A stretch of DNA of 64,000 nucleotides from Prunella strophiata. Its lineage: Eukaryota > Chordata > Aves > Passeriformes > Prunellidae. This document shows positions 63,751-64,000 of this stretch, one piece after another. Within the stretch, counting starts at the first letter, position 1; each line of letters starts with the position of its first letter. The stretch is from positions 26,756,385 through 26,820,384 of the forward strand of contig JAZBQD010000017.1 of NCBI GenBank assembly GCA_036583965.1. Direction: 5' to 3'. The translations under genes and the position numbers were made by a program. The notes under the pieces were generated by a model that was given only the letters and a program-made list of their open reading frames with translations, searched no databases and had not been told where the DNA came from.

Positions 63751-64000
63751 CAGTGAGTGCTGCACATGCTGCCATCCCTCCCCCTGGGGTCAGCTGTTGT
63801 ACTGCACTATCACATGGTGTGTCCCATTTTCCCCTTTCCCCCCTCAGGCCCTGGTGGGCAGTGTTTAATCCCGGGTTCACCCCTCCCCTCGCCCCTTCCC
63901 CCTTGTATCCCATTGGCTGTGGTCCCCTTCCTCTGCCCCCCTTCCCTTGACCTTAAAACCACCTGGACAGGTGAACTCGCCCTCTTTTTTCACCTGGGAA
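63750..64000 (+). mobile_element. Probable LTR U3 region, cut by the window end
   Basis: C-rich sequence with an inverted CCAAT box (CCCATTGGCTG, near 63909) followed about 45 bp later by a TATA-like CTTAAAACC and then CAGGTGAACTCGCCC. This order and composition look like the promoter half of an avian endogenous retrovirus LTR. Only the first ~250 bp are in the window and no retroviral genes can be seen. Confidence 0.4.

Overview
This is an ordinary stretch of vertebrate nuclear DNA and almost certainly from a bird. It has long introns with GT-AG splice sites, CpG islands at the promoters, CR1 LINE fragments with their usual A/T-rich 3' end, and several solo LTRs that look like avian retroviral families. 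The LTR types resemble those common in neoavian birds, but that is from memory and not from a search. I see no bacterial-type operons, CRISPR arrays, tRNAs or rRNAs. I did not find an undescribed biological system. The value of the window is two complete, cleanly spliced genes in a head-to-head arrangement, plus some splice-site and repeat details.

Layout. Positions 1-760 are a CpG island, probably the promoter of a further gene whose body lies off the left edge on the minus strand. Positions 760-8330 are intergenic DNA with one probable LTR near 3.9-4.3 kb. Positions 8333-25592 (minus strand) hold all 13 coding exons of TBC1D2 (Armus), with its CpG-island promoter near 27.5-28.0 kb. Two CR1 fragments of opposite orientation fill 28.8-30.1 kb. 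The ELP1 (IKBKAP) CpG island follows at 30.1-30.7 kb, and ELP1 runs on the plus strand from its ATG at 30315 to the stop at 60498-60500 in 36 coding exons. Its likely poly(A) signal is at 61101. Positions 61.1-64 kb are intergenic and end in what looks like a truncated LTR.

Both gene models were built by hand from splice sites and phase. Every exon joins in frame. TBC1D2 comes to 926 codons (human about 928) and ELP1 to 1334 codons (human 1332). The two genes are not known to share a pathway. TBC1D2 is a Rab7 GTPase-activating protein with PH, coiled-coil and TBC domains that acts on endosomes, autophagosomes and cell junctions. ELP1 is the scaffold of the Elongator complex, which modifies wobble uridines of tRNAs. 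In human both genes are on 9q but well apart, so their adjacency here is a gene-order difference worth checking. Human 9q material is largely on the avian Z chromosome, so Z linkage is likely but not shown.

Notable details are the ELP1 exon 20 splice donor (the site mutated in human familial dysautonomia), a GC-AG intron after ELP1 exon 21, a minimal upstream ORF before the ELP1 start, and a solo LTR with perfect 6-bp target-site duplications 98 bp upstream of ELP1 exon 6.
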